From: Lysinibacillus sp. KCTC 33748
GTDB lineage: Bacteria > Bacillota > Bacilli > Bacillales_A > Planococcaceae
Direction of reading: 5' to 3'
Assembly: GCF_002237755.1 (NCBI RefSeq)
Contig: NZ_MWSJ01000005.1
Location: forward strand, 62,001 to 126,000
Length of the DNA stretch: 64,000 bases
A program made the translations under genes and the position numbers. Each line of letters begins with the position of its first letter. Position 1 is the stretch's first letter. The notes under the pieces are model-generated. The model made no database searches and was not told the DNA's origin. It saw nothing but the letters and a program-made list of their open reading frames with translations. Shown here in pieces: positions 42,408 to 51,940 of this stretch.

Positions 42408-43400
42408 ATGAACTTTTTAGCATTACCCAAAATTGAACTTCACTGTCATTTGGATGGAAGCCTAAGGGGTGAAACTATTATTGATATTGCACAGAAGGAA
42501 GGTATTCAGTTACCCTCTTTTGATAAGGATGAACTGCAAAAGGAGCTGATTGCTCCGTTAGAATGTGAATCCCTTGATGAGTATTTAAAAAGATTTTCTC
42601 TTCCTAATTTGGTCATGCAGTCCAAGGAGAACCTAAGAAGAATTACTTTTGAGCTATTTGAGGATGCAACAAGAGAAAATGTGAAATATTTAGAAGTTAG
42701 ATTTGCCCCGTTACTTCATATATTACAAGGTCTTGATGTTGAAGAAGTTATTCAATCTGTTATAGAGGGAATGAGGGACGCCGAAAGCTGCTACGAAATA
42801 AAAGGAAATATAATCTTGTCTTGCATGAGGACAATGTCTGTAGAAAGCGCATTTGAAGTAGTTGAAAAGGGGAAAAAGTTCCTAGGAAACGGTGTGGTGG
42901 CAATCGACCTATGTGCATCCGAAGAAGAAGGCTTTTGTGAAAAATTCGTAGATCCAATTGCATTAGCTAAAAAATATGGCTACAGAGTTACTATTCATGC
43001 CGGTGAAACAGGAATTGGTAAAAACGTTCTAGATGCTGTTGAACTGCTAGGTGCTGAAAGAATAGGACACGGAGTATTTATTAAAGATTGTGCCGAGGCT
43101 TATAAGATTGTGAAAGAAAGTCAGGTAGTGCTTGAAATGTGTCCAACAAGTAATGTCCAGACGAAAGCTGTTCATAATTATTCAGAACATCCGATTTATA
43201 AGTTTCATAAAGATGGAATAAAAGTGACATTTAATACGGATAACAGAACAGTATCTGATACTACAATGGAAAAAGAAATTTATTTAGTTGACAATGAATT
43301 TAATCTAACTGAAGAAGATTATCGACTAATTTATTTAAATAGTGTAGAAGCATCCTTTGCCGATCAAGAAACTAAAGAATGGTGTTTGGCACAATATTAA
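42408..43400 (+). CDS. add: Adenosine/adenine deaminase
   Basis: About 330 aa. The zinc site starts at KIELHCHLDGSLRGETI (H-x-H), then VTIHAGETGIGKNVL, then the catalytic and ligand residues RIGHGVFI and VTFNTDNRTVSDTTM. It removes the amino group of adenosine (or adenine) to feed inosine or hypoxanthine salvage. The gene is under an adenine riboswitch, so free adenine would raise its level; adenine itself may be the substrate. ATG 42408 with TCAGGAGGTC is a strong start. Intact; a terminator follows. Confidence 0.9.
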   Translation: MNFLALPKIELHCHLDGSLRGETIIDIAQKEGIQLPSFDKDELQKELIAPLECESLDEYLKRFSLPNLVMQSKENLRRITFELFEDATRENVKYLEVRFAPLLHILQGLDVEEVIQSVIEGMRDAESCYEIKGNIILSCMRTMSVESAFEVVEKGKKFLGNGVVAIDLCASEEEGFCEKFVDPIALAKKYGYRVTIHAGETGIGKNVLDAVELLGAERIGHGVFIKDCAEAYKIVKESQVVLEMCPTSNVQTKAVHNYSEHPIYKFHKDGIKVTFNTDNRTVSDTTMEKEIYLVDNEFNLTEEDYRLIYLNSVEASFADQETKEWCLAQY

Positions 43401-43476
43401 AGAAAATTAAAATTAGCAACACAAACTATCCCAAAACTCGAACATTTTTTTAGGGATAATGTAAATGAAACAACAT

Positions 43477-43522
43477 AAAGAGCTTTGCTACTTATAATTT
43501 GTAGCAAGGCTCTTATCTTTTT
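43477..43522 (+). terminator. Terminator after adenosine deaminase
   Basis: AAGAGCTTTGCTAC / GTAGCAAGGCTCTT stem followed by ATCTTTTT. Confidence 0.8.
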
Positions 43523-43571
43523 GAGTAAAATTAAATAACTTTATTAATTCTTTTCAAAAGAGATACTAGTA

Positions 43572-43690
43572 CATACACGGTTTATCAGAGATTGGAATTG
43601 TTATAGGATTTCATGTAGGTTCTATGTATCTTCCATCGCTCGTAACAATAATTCCTGAGATAAAATCGGACGAACAACCATGAGTATTAT
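43572..43690 (+). pseudogene. Fragment of an MFS transporter gene
   Basis: About 115 bases are near-identical to 35805-35910 of the second MFS gene (GGTTTATCAGAGATTGGA, then TCATGTAGGTTCTATGTATC, then CGCTCGTAACA and GATAAAATCGG). It has no start and a broken frame. It is a leftover from a duplicated or recombined copy. Confidence 0.75.
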
Positions 43691-43799
43691 AAGTATTGAA
43701 AATATAATAATTTCTACTCTTTACTCCACCTTCCTTTTTGTCTAAGCAACTTTATTCGATATGAATAAACTTAATATATGAAGAGGAGGTGAATATAAA

Positions 43800-44189
43800 A
43801 TGGCATCATTTGAAATTGGAGCGAGAAGTCTTTTCAATTTTCGAAACGAACGCTTTTTCCTATTAGTTGAAGATGAAATTACAATTCCAGAACAAGGTGT
43901 GGAGATTGATCCGGTTAATATCTATGAGATTGACCAACAAACTTTCAATTTTATTAGAGATGAAGGAGATACACCTGTGATTCGACCAGTTATTAATCTT
44001 CCAACTGTACCACCTGGATTTAAATTAGAACGAAAATGTATTTTTACAGTTGATAATGCATATTACGTAATTTATGATTTAGAAAATGGTACTGATAACA
44101 ATGTTTTATTAAGAATCGGTGCAGCTTTATTTAACTCCTTGAGAAATTCTGGTGTTCGTGAATGTATTCCTCAAGATTTCATTAACTAA
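43800..44189 (+). CDS. Small beta-rich protein of unknown function
   Basis: 129 aa after GAAGAGGAGGTGAATATAAA. It reads as two beta-rich halves (LFNFRNERFFLLVEDEITIP; PGFKLERKCIFTVDNAYYVI) and is acidic. I do not recognise the family; small beta proteins like this are common among coat or phage-like proteins of sporeformers. Intact, with its own terminator. Confidence 0.6.
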   Translation: MASFEIGARSLFNFRNERFFLLVEDEITIPEQGVEIDPVNIYEIDQQTFNFIRDEGDTPVIRPVINLPTVPPGFKLERKCIFTVDNAYYVIYDLENGTDNNVLLRIGAALFNSLRNSGVRECIPQDFIN

Positions 44190-44220
44190 ATGTTATTGCC
44201 ATTTTAAATGTAGGGGTACA

Positions 44221-44260
44221 AAAAACAAGCGACCAATTTTATTGGGTGCTTGTTTTTTTA
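44221..44260 (+). terminator. Terminator after the small beta-rich gene
   Basis: AAACAAGCGACCAAT / ATTGGGTGCTTGTTTTTTT stem with a T7 tail. Confidence 0.85.
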
Positions 44261-44707
44261 TACGCCTGGCATGCAAATCCAATATCGAGTAAATGAGGCG
44301 GAGAGATGGTGTGAAAGTGTATACGCTTTTCTGGGGAGGTCTGATGGAAAAGTGAAGTATCTTCATAACCATTAGATGTAATTCCCAAGCCTTTGTTCAA
44401 TGAGTAAAACGTTACAGGCAAGAGACCACTAAAAGTGTCATAGTAGATTGTTATATGGACATTTTTTACATAACGATATACCTCTAATTGTTTAATTGTT
44501 TAAGGAAAACATTCTTATTCTTATTGCGAATTTCAAAAGAATTTTAAAAATAATATGGAAAAGTGTATTTTTCTAAAAATTAAATTCATTTTATCTATAT
44601 CTCATTTTGATACAATGAAATTAAAAGAAAAACATAGTGAAATTTATGAATTGAAAAGTATAGAAATGGAAAACAATGTAATTATAAGAGAAAGATTGGA
44701 GCAAATA

Positions 44708-45391
44708 ATGCAAAAAACAATTTTAATTGTAGAAGACGAAGATATTTTACGTGAAATCGTTAAAGATTATTTATTAAATGAAGGTTACGATGTGTTAGAA
44801 GCAGCAGATGGAAAAGAAGCTTTAACGATATTTGAAGAACATGAAGTACATTTAATTATTTTAGATATTATGCTGCCAGAGTTAGATGGATGGTCTGTTT
44901 GTAGAAGGATTCGTAAAACATCTAATGTACCCATCATTATGTTGACAGCGCGTGTAGATGAAGATGATACATTACTTGGTTTTGAGCTAGGGGCAGATGA
45001 TTATGTTACGAAGCCTTATAGTCCACCAATTTTATTAGCAAGAGCGAAACGATTAATTGAAAGTCGAAATTCTTCAGCAATTGAATCAAATGAAGATACA
45101 TTATCCAGTAGTGGCATCTATGTACATTTTCCCTCACGTGCAGTAACTGTAGATGGAGAAACTATAACTCTAACACATACCGAATTTGAAATATTAACGT
45201 ATTTAATGCAGAATCAAGGGATTATTATTACGAGAGAACAAATAATAATTAAAATTTGGGGTTATGAATTTGCTGGGGATGATCGTACAGTCAACAGTCA
45301 TATTCGTAATTTACGTCATAAATTAGGACATAAAGCAACTTGTATTGTAACTGTTGTCAGGGCTGGATATAAATTTGAGGGGAATGTATGA
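44708..45391 (+). CDS. OmpR/PhoB-type response regulator
   Basis: About 227 aa. Receiver domain: ILIVEDEDILREIVKDYLL, phosphorylation Asp in LIILDIMLPELDGW, Thr in IIMLTARVDEDD, and Lys in DYVTKPYSPPILL. The C-terminal winged helix is TLTHTEFEILTYLMQNQGII followed by DDRTVNSHIRNLRHKLGHKA. ATG 44708 with GATTGGAGCAAATA is preferred to the in-frame 44555 start, which adds a hydrophobic, unlike-family leader. It overlaps the kinase start by four bases. Target genes are unknown; the minus-strand acyl-transfer cluster next to it is a candidate. Confidence 0.9.
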   Translation: MQKTILIVEDEDILREIVKDYLLNEGYDVLEAADGKEALTIFEEHEVHLIILDIMLPELDGWSVCRRIRKTSNVPIIMLTARVDEDDTLLGFELGADDYVTKPYSPPILLARAKRLIESRNSSAIESNEDTLSSSGIYVHFPSRAVTVDGETITLTHTEFEILTYLMQNQGIIITREQIIIKIWGYEFAGDDRTVNSHIRNLRHKLGHKATCIVTVVRAGYKFEGNV

Positions 45392-47184
45392 AAAAAGGGA
45401 TTGTATTCAAATTATTTTTGCTAACAACAGCATTATGTACACTTATTTTAGTTACTATTTTTATTGGACAAACCCTTTTTTTTAAGCAATATTATGCTAA
45501 CAGAAAGGTCAATGAAATTAAAACAAGTATTGAGTCTTTTGAAAAAGAATATGTAAAGGCCGAGAATGATTTAAAAACAATTCAAGAGCTGGAACAAAAT
45601 TTCTACCAAGAAAATACATCATGGATTACAACGTTAGATAGTGTAGGAAATATTAAAACTGCAAATGATTTTTCATTAGAAATACAATTAGATCCTTCTA
45701 AAAACAAGAATTTTTCTAATCGTGTCATTCATATCCCACTGTATAGTTTTATCGATGTAGAAGATATACATCGAACGGCTTTTCTTTTAGAGCAGGGCAA
45801 TCGAATTACTATTGATGGCATACAAAAAGGTGAAACAATAGTTCCTGCAATTTTAACAGTTGAAAATGGTAATGTTGCTTTAGAGAATAAGCAACTATCA
45901 GAAATGTTATATGGAAAACAAACTGCAGAACCTATACCAAAAACAAACTCACAAATATATGTAGTAGGTAGTATTAAGAAAGTACAACTCCCACAGGGGA
46001 TCGTAGGGACAAATTTTATTTATGCCAATCGTGTGTTGATCAACAGGATAAAACAATTTCAAGTGAATTTAATGATGAATGAAAATCATACTAATACTAA
46101 TTTTGATTCTACAGAAATAATGGATTATGAAGAGAATGGTGTTAAATATAAACTAATAATTAAACCTATAAAAGATTCAAATGGTAAAACAAATTATATT
46201 TTTGCTATGACATCATTACAACCAGTAGATGAAGCCGTTCAGATGATACAAGATTATTATGTATATTTAATTATATTTGTATTGCTTCTTATAGTTTTAG
46301 TATCATTCTACTACTCCAAAAAAATTGCTAAACCATTGTTACAAATAAATAATACGACCAAAAAAATCGCGGATTTAGATTTTTCGGAAATGATACCTAT
46401 TACTACGAAAGACGAAATTGGCAGTTTATCGCACAATATTAATACGCTTTCAAAAACTTTGAATTCGTATATTATTCAGCTACAGGAAGATATAGAGAAA
46501 GAGAAACAATTAGAAAATACACGTAAAGAGTTTATTTCCGGCGTTTCACATGAATTAAAAACGCCTTTAAGTATTATGAAAAGCTGTATTTCAATTTTGG
46601 AAGACGGGGTCGCTAGTAATAAAAAAGATTATTACTTTAAGGCAATGTCAAAAGAAGTAGATAAAATGGATACGCTTATCATTGATATGCTGGAGCTAGC
46701 AAAATTTGAGTCCGGTACGTATAAGATGGAAATGGATATTTTCATTATTGATGAGATTATAGAATATATATACGAGCAAGTAGCTTTAGACATAACTAAT
46801 AAGCAATTACATGTCCATAAATATCTTTCTAAAATTGAAGTAGTTGCAAATCAAAATAGAATTGAACAAGTAATTACGAACTTTATTACCAATGCTATTC
46901 GTTATACGCCAGAAAACGAAAATATTATTATTTCAACTATTGAAGAAGAAGAACGCGTAAAGGTATGTGTAGAAAATAAAGGGGCACATATCGCTCTAGA
47001 ACATTTAGAGAAAATATGGGATCGTTTTTATAGGGGGGATACCTCCCGTAAACGTTCCAAAGGTGGGACAGGATTAGGGCTTGCTATTTCTAAAAATATT
47101 TTAGAATTACATGGCGTACAATATGGTGTATCAAATACTGAAGATGGCGTATTATTTTATTTCTATTTAAATAAAAACGTGTAG
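45388..47184 (+). CDS. Sensor histidine kinase, HAMP type
   Basis: 598 aa. One N-terminal helix (LFLLTTALCTLILVTIFIGQ), a long extracytoplasmic sensor to about residue 290, a second helix (YYVYLIIFVLLLIVLVSFYY), then HAMP. The H box is EFISGVSHELKTPLSI, the N box NFITNAIRYTPENE, and the G boxes TGLGLAISKNILELHG. It would phosphorylate the upstream regulator. The large external domain suggests it senses an envelope or wall signal. Translationally coupled to the regulator (ATGA overlap); a terminator follows. Confidence 0.9.
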   Translation: MKKGIVFKLFLLTTALCTLILVTIFIGQTLFFKQYYANRKVNEIKTSIESFEKEYVKAENDLKTIQELEQNFYQENTSWITTLDSVGNIKTANDFSLEIQLDPSKNKNFSNRVIHIPLYSFIDVEDIHRTAFLLEQGNRITIDGIQKGETIVPAILTVENGNVALENKQLSEMLYGKQTAEPIPKTNSQIYVVGSIKKVQLPQGIVGTNFIYANRVLINRIKQFQVNLMMNENHTNTNFDSTEIMDYEENGVKYKLIIKPIKDSNGKTNYIFAMTSLQPVDEAVQMIQDYYVYLIIFVLLLIVLVSFYYSKKIAKPLLQINNTTKKIADLDFSEMIPITTKDEIGSLSHNINTLSKTLNSYIIQLQEDIEKEKQLENTRKEFISGVSHELKTPLSIMKSCISILEDGVASNKKDYYFKAMSKEVDKMDTLIIDMLELAKFESGTYKMEMDIFIIDEIIEYIYEQVALDITNKQLHVHKYLSKIEVVANQNRIEQVITNFITNAIRYTPENENIIISTIEEEERVKVCVENKGAHIALEHLEKIWDRFYRGDTSRKRSKGGTGLGLAISKNILELHGVQYGVSNTEDGVLFYFYLNKNV

Positions 47185-47207
47185 ATTTAAGTTCTACACG
47201 TTTTTAA
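47174..47207 (+). terminator. Terminator after the kinase gene
   Basis: AAAACGTGTAGA / TCTACACGTTTTT stem at the stop codon. A second hairpin, AGCGATGATTC / GATCATCGCTG, at 47252-47301 may serve either strand. Confidence 0.85.
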
Positions 47208-47498
47208 TTTTGGCTATTTTCTCAAAGATTGTTGCTTTTATTCTCTTGTGATAAAAAAGCAGCGATGATTCTACAAAAAATTGTGGGATCATCGCTGTTT
47301 TGACAAGCAATTTATGGATTATTGAAACGTCATAATATTGAGATTCGTAAACAGACAGATTCCCAGCGGAAGTACACATTGAACACCCATTTGTTCAATC
47401 AATAATTTTTTTAGCCTAAGGTAATTGGAAATGTTTATCCATATGGATGGGATTTGAGGTATTATTAAATTAACAGTGCTAGTTTAGGAGAGGGGATA

Positions 47499-47612
47499 GT
47501 GTTCTCAATTATATTCGGTAGTTTAGCCATTTTAATTGTAGTGTTTCTATTGTCTTTTGCGTCTTTTGGCAAAGAAATACTAGACGCGTTATTTAATAAT
47601 GGGGATTTCTAG
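47499..47612 (+). CDS. 37-residue single-helix membrane peptide
   Basis: GTG 47499 after TTTAGGAGAGGGGATA, a strong ribosome site. It reads MFSIIFGSLAILIVVFLLSF, then a short tail FGKEILDALFNN, one membrane helix. It stands alone between the kinase and the minus-strand cluster. Function unknown; it could be a small sporulation or toxin-like membrane peptide. Confidence 0.5.
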   Translation: MFSIIFGSLAILIVVFLLSFASFGKEILDALFNNGDF

Positions 47613-47732
47613 TCTATATATGTAATCTTCCATTCTTTTTTGACCACTATTCAAGAGGAATTTCCTTAAGCTTAACACTTGAATGATTTACAACTCGGTT
47701 ATCGGTTGTTTAGTATTCTCCGCTTAATACAA

Positions 47733-47767
47733 TAAAAAAATAGAGAGTGGGGAACACTCTCTATTTT
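47733..47767 (-). terminator. Terminator of the minus-strand acyl-transfer operon
   Basis: AAAATAGAGAGTG / CACTCTCTATTTT; on the minus strand it is followed by a T7 run. Confidence 0.85.
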
Positions 47768-47769
47768 AG

Positions 47770-48267
47770 TTATTTAAGGGCTTTATCAAATGTTTTTTCT
47801 ATTTCATCAGAGTCTTTTGAAATTGCTAAGAGAATATAGCTATCTTTTGTTTTCAAGACATGTTTTTCTATTAGGAAATATTCTTCTGGTAAATAGTCTT
47901 TAAAACTTTTTGATTTTTTTTCGATTCTATTTGAAATTTTCTCTTTCATGTTGTCTACATTTTTCATATCTTTTACTTTAATCACAGTGATTTCATCAGC
48001 TTTAATGTTTGTAGGGGCAGTAAAAAGAACAAAACTGTCCACTTCATCAGCATTTATGTTATATAACTTTTGAAGTTTTTTATGATCTCCTTCTTTCATT
48101 TCTTCTATATTTGTAGTTTGTTTTATTTGTTTTCCTATTTCTATAGCGGAAGGGTTATCAGATGTTTCTTGTTTTCCAGAACAACCACTTAAAACTACTA
48201 GTGTAATTGTGCAAGCAAAAATAGTAATAACAGATTTTATATTAAAAGATTTTATTATAATTTTCAT
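47770..48267 (-). CDS. DUF4358-type lipoprotein
   Basis: 165 aa. Lipoprotein signal ending in LVVLSGCSGK (lipobox LSGC). The body, from IEMKEGDHKKLQKLYNINAD to EYFLIEKHVLKTKDSYILLA, fits the DUF4358 group, which often sits next to MBOAT and DHHW genes. Role unknown; it probably supports acyl transfer on the outer face of the membrane. Last gene of the operon, four bases after the DHHW stop. Confidence 0.7.
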   Translation of the reverse strand: MKIIIKSFNIKSVITIFACTITLVVLSGCSGKQETSDNPSAIEIGKQIKQTTNIEEMKEGDHKKLQKLYNINADEVDSFVLFTAPTNIKADEITVIKVKDMKNVDNMKEKISNRIEKKSKSFKDYLPEEYFLIEKHVLKTKDSYILLAISKDSDEIEKTFDKALK

Positions 48268-48271
48268 AGGT

Positions 48272-49438
48272 TTAATTCTCCTTGTCGTTTAAATCAGTTA
48301 TAGATGAATCCTCAAAGAAAGTATTTGCATTGTAAAGCAGTAGCATTTCTTCGATTTTGTTTTTTTGTATGAACATATTTAGGTTATCGGTATAGTATCT
48401 AAGATCAATTATATGAATTTCACTAAAATGTGATAGTAAAAAGGGAAGTAAGGCATTTGCATAAGAATCTTTTACAACTAATAATTTTTTTCCATTCGTA
48501 TTTTCAGTTGTTATCTTCACGAATGGATGATTTCCGTTGAAAAAGACAGTATATTTATCTTTTTTCTTAATGTTATTCATCTCATAAAGGGATTGAGAGG
48601 TTTTAGCTTCATCGACATACTCCACTTTGTATTTGATAGCTTCCTTAGGCTCGTATATTTCAATGCTATCCGGATCTATATGTCTAAAACCTGCTTTTGA
48701 ATATAGTGAACCATAGAAACTATTCGTAATTTTTTTTATGTTGAATGACCCTTTTTGGATAGGAGTAAATTTCATATTTTTACTCAACTCTAGATAGGCA
48801 TAATATGCGCCTTTAGTAGTCCAATGATGATCGGTTTTATAAAATATATATTCATTCTTTTTTGAACTCAATATTGGATATACATCAATAAAATTAATTT
48901 CCTTATTCAAGGATTTCTTTACTTTATCAATATACGTAACCTCATCAACACGCGAAACATAATTAGGAAGTTTATTTTCTAAAATACTAATTGCCGTAGG
49001 TACCAACATTACGTGTTTTTGCACATTTGGATTTGCAAGATGAAAATTATTGATTGCTTCAATTTTACTTTTCACATCTTGATCTTCAGGTTTATTAAAT
49101 TTTTGAAATAAAAAACCATTCTTACCGATATACACTCCGTTATTTTCTTTTTTACCGATTGTTCGATCTATATCAGATTTCATGCTGATCAAAAAATCTC
49201 TATATGCAAACTGGTCAGAAATATATTTTTCATAGTTAGGAGTGAATTTTTTATCTAAAAGATTTTGAATAGAGAACACGGGTAACTGTTCTAAGTTTCT
49301 ATTCTCTGAATCTGAAAATGATTTGTTTGGAGTTAATAAATTAATAGTGAACATTCCACCTATAAACAGTGACAACAAACATGCCATTATACGTTTGTAT
49401 ATTTTTTCATAAGTATTCAAATAACTCACCTCTTTCAA
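48272..49438 (-). CDS. DHHW-family (AlgX/AlgJ-like) acetyltransferase partner
   Basis: 388 aa, one N-terminal anchor helix (IMACLLSLFIGGMFTINLL) and an extracytoplasmic SGNH-like domain. The family motif is YKTDHHWTTKGAYYAYLEL near residue 200. A late LLVVKDSYANALLPFL supplies the nucleophile-block-like Ser (D-S-Y). Such proteins receive acetyl groups from the MBOAT partner and put them on extracellular glycans, as AlgJ/AlgX do on alginate. It follows the MBOAT gene in the same operon. Confidence 0.8.
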   Translation of the reverse strand: MKEVSYLNTYEKIYKRIMACLLSLFIGGMFTINLLTPNKSFSDSENRNLEQLPVFSIQNLLDKKFTPNYEKYISDQFAYRDFLISMKSDIDRTIGKKENNGVYIGKNGFLFQKFNKPEDQDVKSKIEAINNFHLANPNVQKHVMLVPTAISILENKLPNYVSRVDEVTYIDKVKKSLNKEINFIDVYPILSSKKNEYIFYKTDHHWTTKGAYYAYLELSKNMKFTPIQKGSFNIKKITNSFYGSLYSKAGFRHIDPDSIEIYEPKEAIKYKVEYVDEAKTSQSLYEMNNIKKKDKYTVFFNGNHPFVKITTENTNGKKLLVVKDSYANALLPFLLSHFSEIHIIDLRYYTDNLNMFIQKNKIEEMLLLYNANTFFEDSSITDLNDKEN

Positions 49439-49460
49439 CTAAATATGATATAGATAAAAA

Positions 49461-50867
49461 TTAAAATCTAAAATATAGGAATGGGTTATAAGTGTCGTTT
49501 ACTAAATATGCAGTTGAAAGAACTACTAATATTACATAAAAGATTGGCATGCAAATAGCGCCTGGCAATTTCAATTGTTCTCTTATATAAACAAGTGCCT
49601 TTTTGGGGAATGGTGTTGAACAAATAGTTAAGATGCAAAATAGCATAAAATTAGTTGATAGATAATAGAGTGTATTATTATCCAAGAAAGCAGTTTGATT
49701 AAAGCCAAACATTGTTCCGATGAAACTAATTGCTACTGATAAGTTATCAAATTCAAAAAATACCCATCCAATTAATACGATAATAAGTGTGTACACATGT
49801 GCAATAATACGCATTCTATTTTTAAGCCATTTTAAAAGAAATAGCTTTTCTAGTGTTACAAATAATCCGAAGTACAGCCCCCAAACAACAAAATTCCAGC
49901 TAGCTCCATGCCATAATCCTGTTAAGAACCATACTATTAACAAATTTCTAAGCTGTTTGAGTAGTCCTGCCCGATTTCCCCCAAGAGGGATGTATACATA
50001 CTCTCTAAACCAAGAGCCTAGTGAAATGTGCCATCTACGCCAAAACTCGGTGACACTTCTCGATATATAGGGATAGTTAAAGTTTTCTGGAAAATCAAAA
50101 CCAAACATTTTCCCTAAACCTTGAGCCATAGCCGAGTATCCTCTAAAATCAAAATAAATTTGGAAGGCAAATGCAATAATCCCAATCCATGCTGTTAAAA
50201 TAGTTAGGTCTGACATAGAGGTTGATTTAACACTCGTCCAAAGAAGTCCTATATTATTAGCTAATAGTACTTTTAGTGCAAGACCTCTAATAAATAGCTC
50301 CATTCCTTCGCCAAAACGATCTAATGTTACTTTTCTATCTTGTAATTGTTTATCAATATCGCTGTATTTTACAATAGGCCCTGCGACAAGTTGTGGGAAC
50401 ATTGTTACATAAGTACCGAAAGAAATAATATTTCTTTGTGCATGTACTTTACCTAAATATACGTCTATCACATAAGACATCGTTTGGAATGTATAGAAAG
50501 AGATTCCTATTGGAAGAGGGAGAGTCTCAACGTGAATATTTAAGTTGAAAAGGGTATTGATGTTGTCCACTACGAAACCATAATATTTGAAGAATCCAAG
50601 TAATCCTAAATTTATTATGATTGAGTTAATGAATATAGCTTTTGTAATACCCTTGCGACTTCTATATTTGTCTATAAGTACTCCATTCACATAGTCAAAT
50701 AGGGTGGAGAATATCATAATGACTATATATACTGGTTCACCCCAGGCGTAAAAAATTAGACTGACTATAAATAATACAAAGTTCCGAAGAAACTTAGGGG
50801 ATATATAATATAAAAGAATTGTTAATGGTAAAAATACAAAAAGAAAAATTAAGCTGCTGAATACCAA
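49461..50867 (-). CDS. MBOAT-family membrane O-acyltransferase (AlgI/DltB/PatA-like)
   Basis: 468 aa with about 10-12 membrane helices. Conserved parts are MFPQLVAGPIVKYSDID, YFDFRGYSAMAQGLGKMFGF, FWRRWHISLGSWFREYVYIP with LGGNRAG, and WFLTGLWHGASWNFVVWGLY with the active His. It moves acetyl groups from cytosolic acetyl-CoA across the membrane to the DHHW protein. In Bacillus relatives this pair acetylates wall polysaccharide or peptidoglycan; the acceptor here is unknown. Confidence 0.88.
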   Translation of the reverse strand: MVFSSLIFLFVFLPLTILLYYISPKFLRNFVLFIVSLIFYAWGEPVYIVIMIFSTLFDYVNGVLIDKYRSRKGITKAIFINSIIINLGLLGFFKYYGFVVDNINTLFNLNIHVETLPLPIGISFYTFQTMSYVIDVYLGKVHAQRNIISFGTYVTMFPQLVAGPIVKYSDIDKQLQDRKVTLDRFGEGMELFIRGLALKVLLANNIGLLWTSVKSTSMSDLTILTAWIGIIAFAFQIYFDFRGYSAMAQGLGKMFGFDFPENFNYPYISRSVTEFWRRWHISLGSWFREYVYIPLGGNRAGLLKQLRNLLIVWFLTGLWHGASWNFVVWGLYFGLFVTLEKLFLLKWLKNRMRIIAHVYTLIIVLIGWVFFEFDNLSVAISFIGTMFGFNQTAFLDNNTLYYLSTNFMLFCILTICSTPFPKKALVYIREQLKLPGAICMPIFYVILVVLSTAYLVNDTYNPFLYFRF

Positions 50868-50900
50868 GATTCGTCACCTCCTAAATAGTTAAACTTACTT

Positions 50901-50938
50901 TTTAAAAATTTACAGTCCCTCTAGACTGTAAATTTTTA
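50901..50938 (-). terminator. Hairpin between the SGNH gene and the MBOAT gene
   Basis: AAAAATTTACAGTC / GACTGTAAATTTTT; on the minus strand it stands between two genes of the cluster and may partly uncouple them. Confidence 0.65.
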
Positions 50939-50948
50939 AATATGGACA

Positions 50949-51635
50949 CTACTTAACAGAAATTTTTACAAGGTCGAGTAGCTGCGTATAATAATTAGCT
51001 TTAAAGTGTACGCCATCTTCATCATGTAAATCTGTATTTTTATCAAAAATCGGAGATAGATCAATGTATTCTGCTTTTTCAGCTTTTGCTAACTCTTTAA
51101 GTTTCGCATTATATTCATCAATGTGTATATATTGTGGAAACTCCTGTAATGCTTTATCCGTAACAGGTGTTACAGATAAAATGTGTATTTTTACATTAGG
51201 AAGCTTTTCTTTTACTTTTTGTATTAGTATTGAATAATTATCTAATGAATACTTGACTGGATTATCGATAGGGTTTCCTTCAAGATCCATTGGCATTAGT
51301 AAATCATTAATTCCAAAACTCATAAAAATATGTTCAGGGTTTCTTTCTACTACTTTGTCAACATCCCCCTCTAATGCCATAACTGTAACTTTACCTGCGT
51401 CAGCGATAACATTTGTATCATCGATTAATTCTTGATAATTAAGTCCTTCTGTAACAGAATCTCCAAAAAACAAACTATTTTTAAAAATAGATTTATATAT
51501 GTCTTCCGGTTTTTTTTCATGCGAGGTATTTTGTGTGACTGTATTCGAAGTTTTTTCAGTTCCCTTATCTGCACAGGCTGCGGAGGTTAGTGCAATAGCC
51601 CCCATCATTAGACAAATACATACTTTCTTTAACAT
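50949..51635 (-). CDS. SGNH/GDSL-hydrolase lipoprotein, copy 1
   Basis: 228 aa. Lipoprotein-type signal (MMGAIALTSAACADKG, lipobox SAAC). SGNH blocks: FFGDSVTEGLNY (block I Ser), GKVTVMALEG (II, Gly), MSFGINDLLMP (III, Asn), and EDGVHFKANYYTQLL (V, Asp and His). Such enzymes remove or transfer acetyl groups. It is the first gene of the minus-strand set with MBOAT and DHHW and could be a deacetylase or the transferase for a third acceptor. All catalytic blocks are intact. Confidence 0.85.
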   Translation of the reverse strand: MLKKVCICLMMGAIALTSAACADKGTEKTSNTVTQNTSHEKKPEDIYKSIFKNSLFFGDSVTEGLNYQELIDDTNVIADAGKVTVMALEGDVDKVVERNPEHIFMSFGINDLLMPMDLEGNPIDNPVKYSLDNYSILIQKVKEKLPNVKIHILSVTPVTDKALQEFPQYIHIDEYNAKLKELAKAEKAEYIDLSPIFDKNTDLHDEDGVHFKANYYTQLLDLVKISVK

Positions 51636-51848
51636 CTTTTTCTTCCTCTCAAATCATATTTTTTGTAAGCGATAGTGTTTGCATAAGCATCTGGCGTTTA
51701 CAAAATATAGATTAATGCTTTTGGATAAAGATAAGATGCAGATAAGATATAAATCATTTAAAGAATAGACAAAGTGAAGGAAAGGAACAAAAAAATTTAA
51801 TGTTGTTATTATGCAAATTCAATTTAGAGAATATGTATTGTGATAATT

Positions 51849-51895
51849 AAAAAGGAAGCGAATTGTTGCTTGTAGCAATAGTTCGCTTCCTTTTG
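51849..51895 (-). terminator. Terminator after SGNH copy 2
   Basis: AAAAGGAAGCGAA / TTCGCTTCCTTTT stem; functional on either strand. Confidence 0.8.
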
Positions 51896-51940
51896 TATTA
51901 GTTTTATATAATAAATACGATTTTGTATGCCTTTAAGGGT

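Noticed and set aside
44239..44421. 60-residue minus-strand frame after the small beta-rich gene
   Set aside because: It overlaps the terminator, has no clear ribosome site and no recognisable family.
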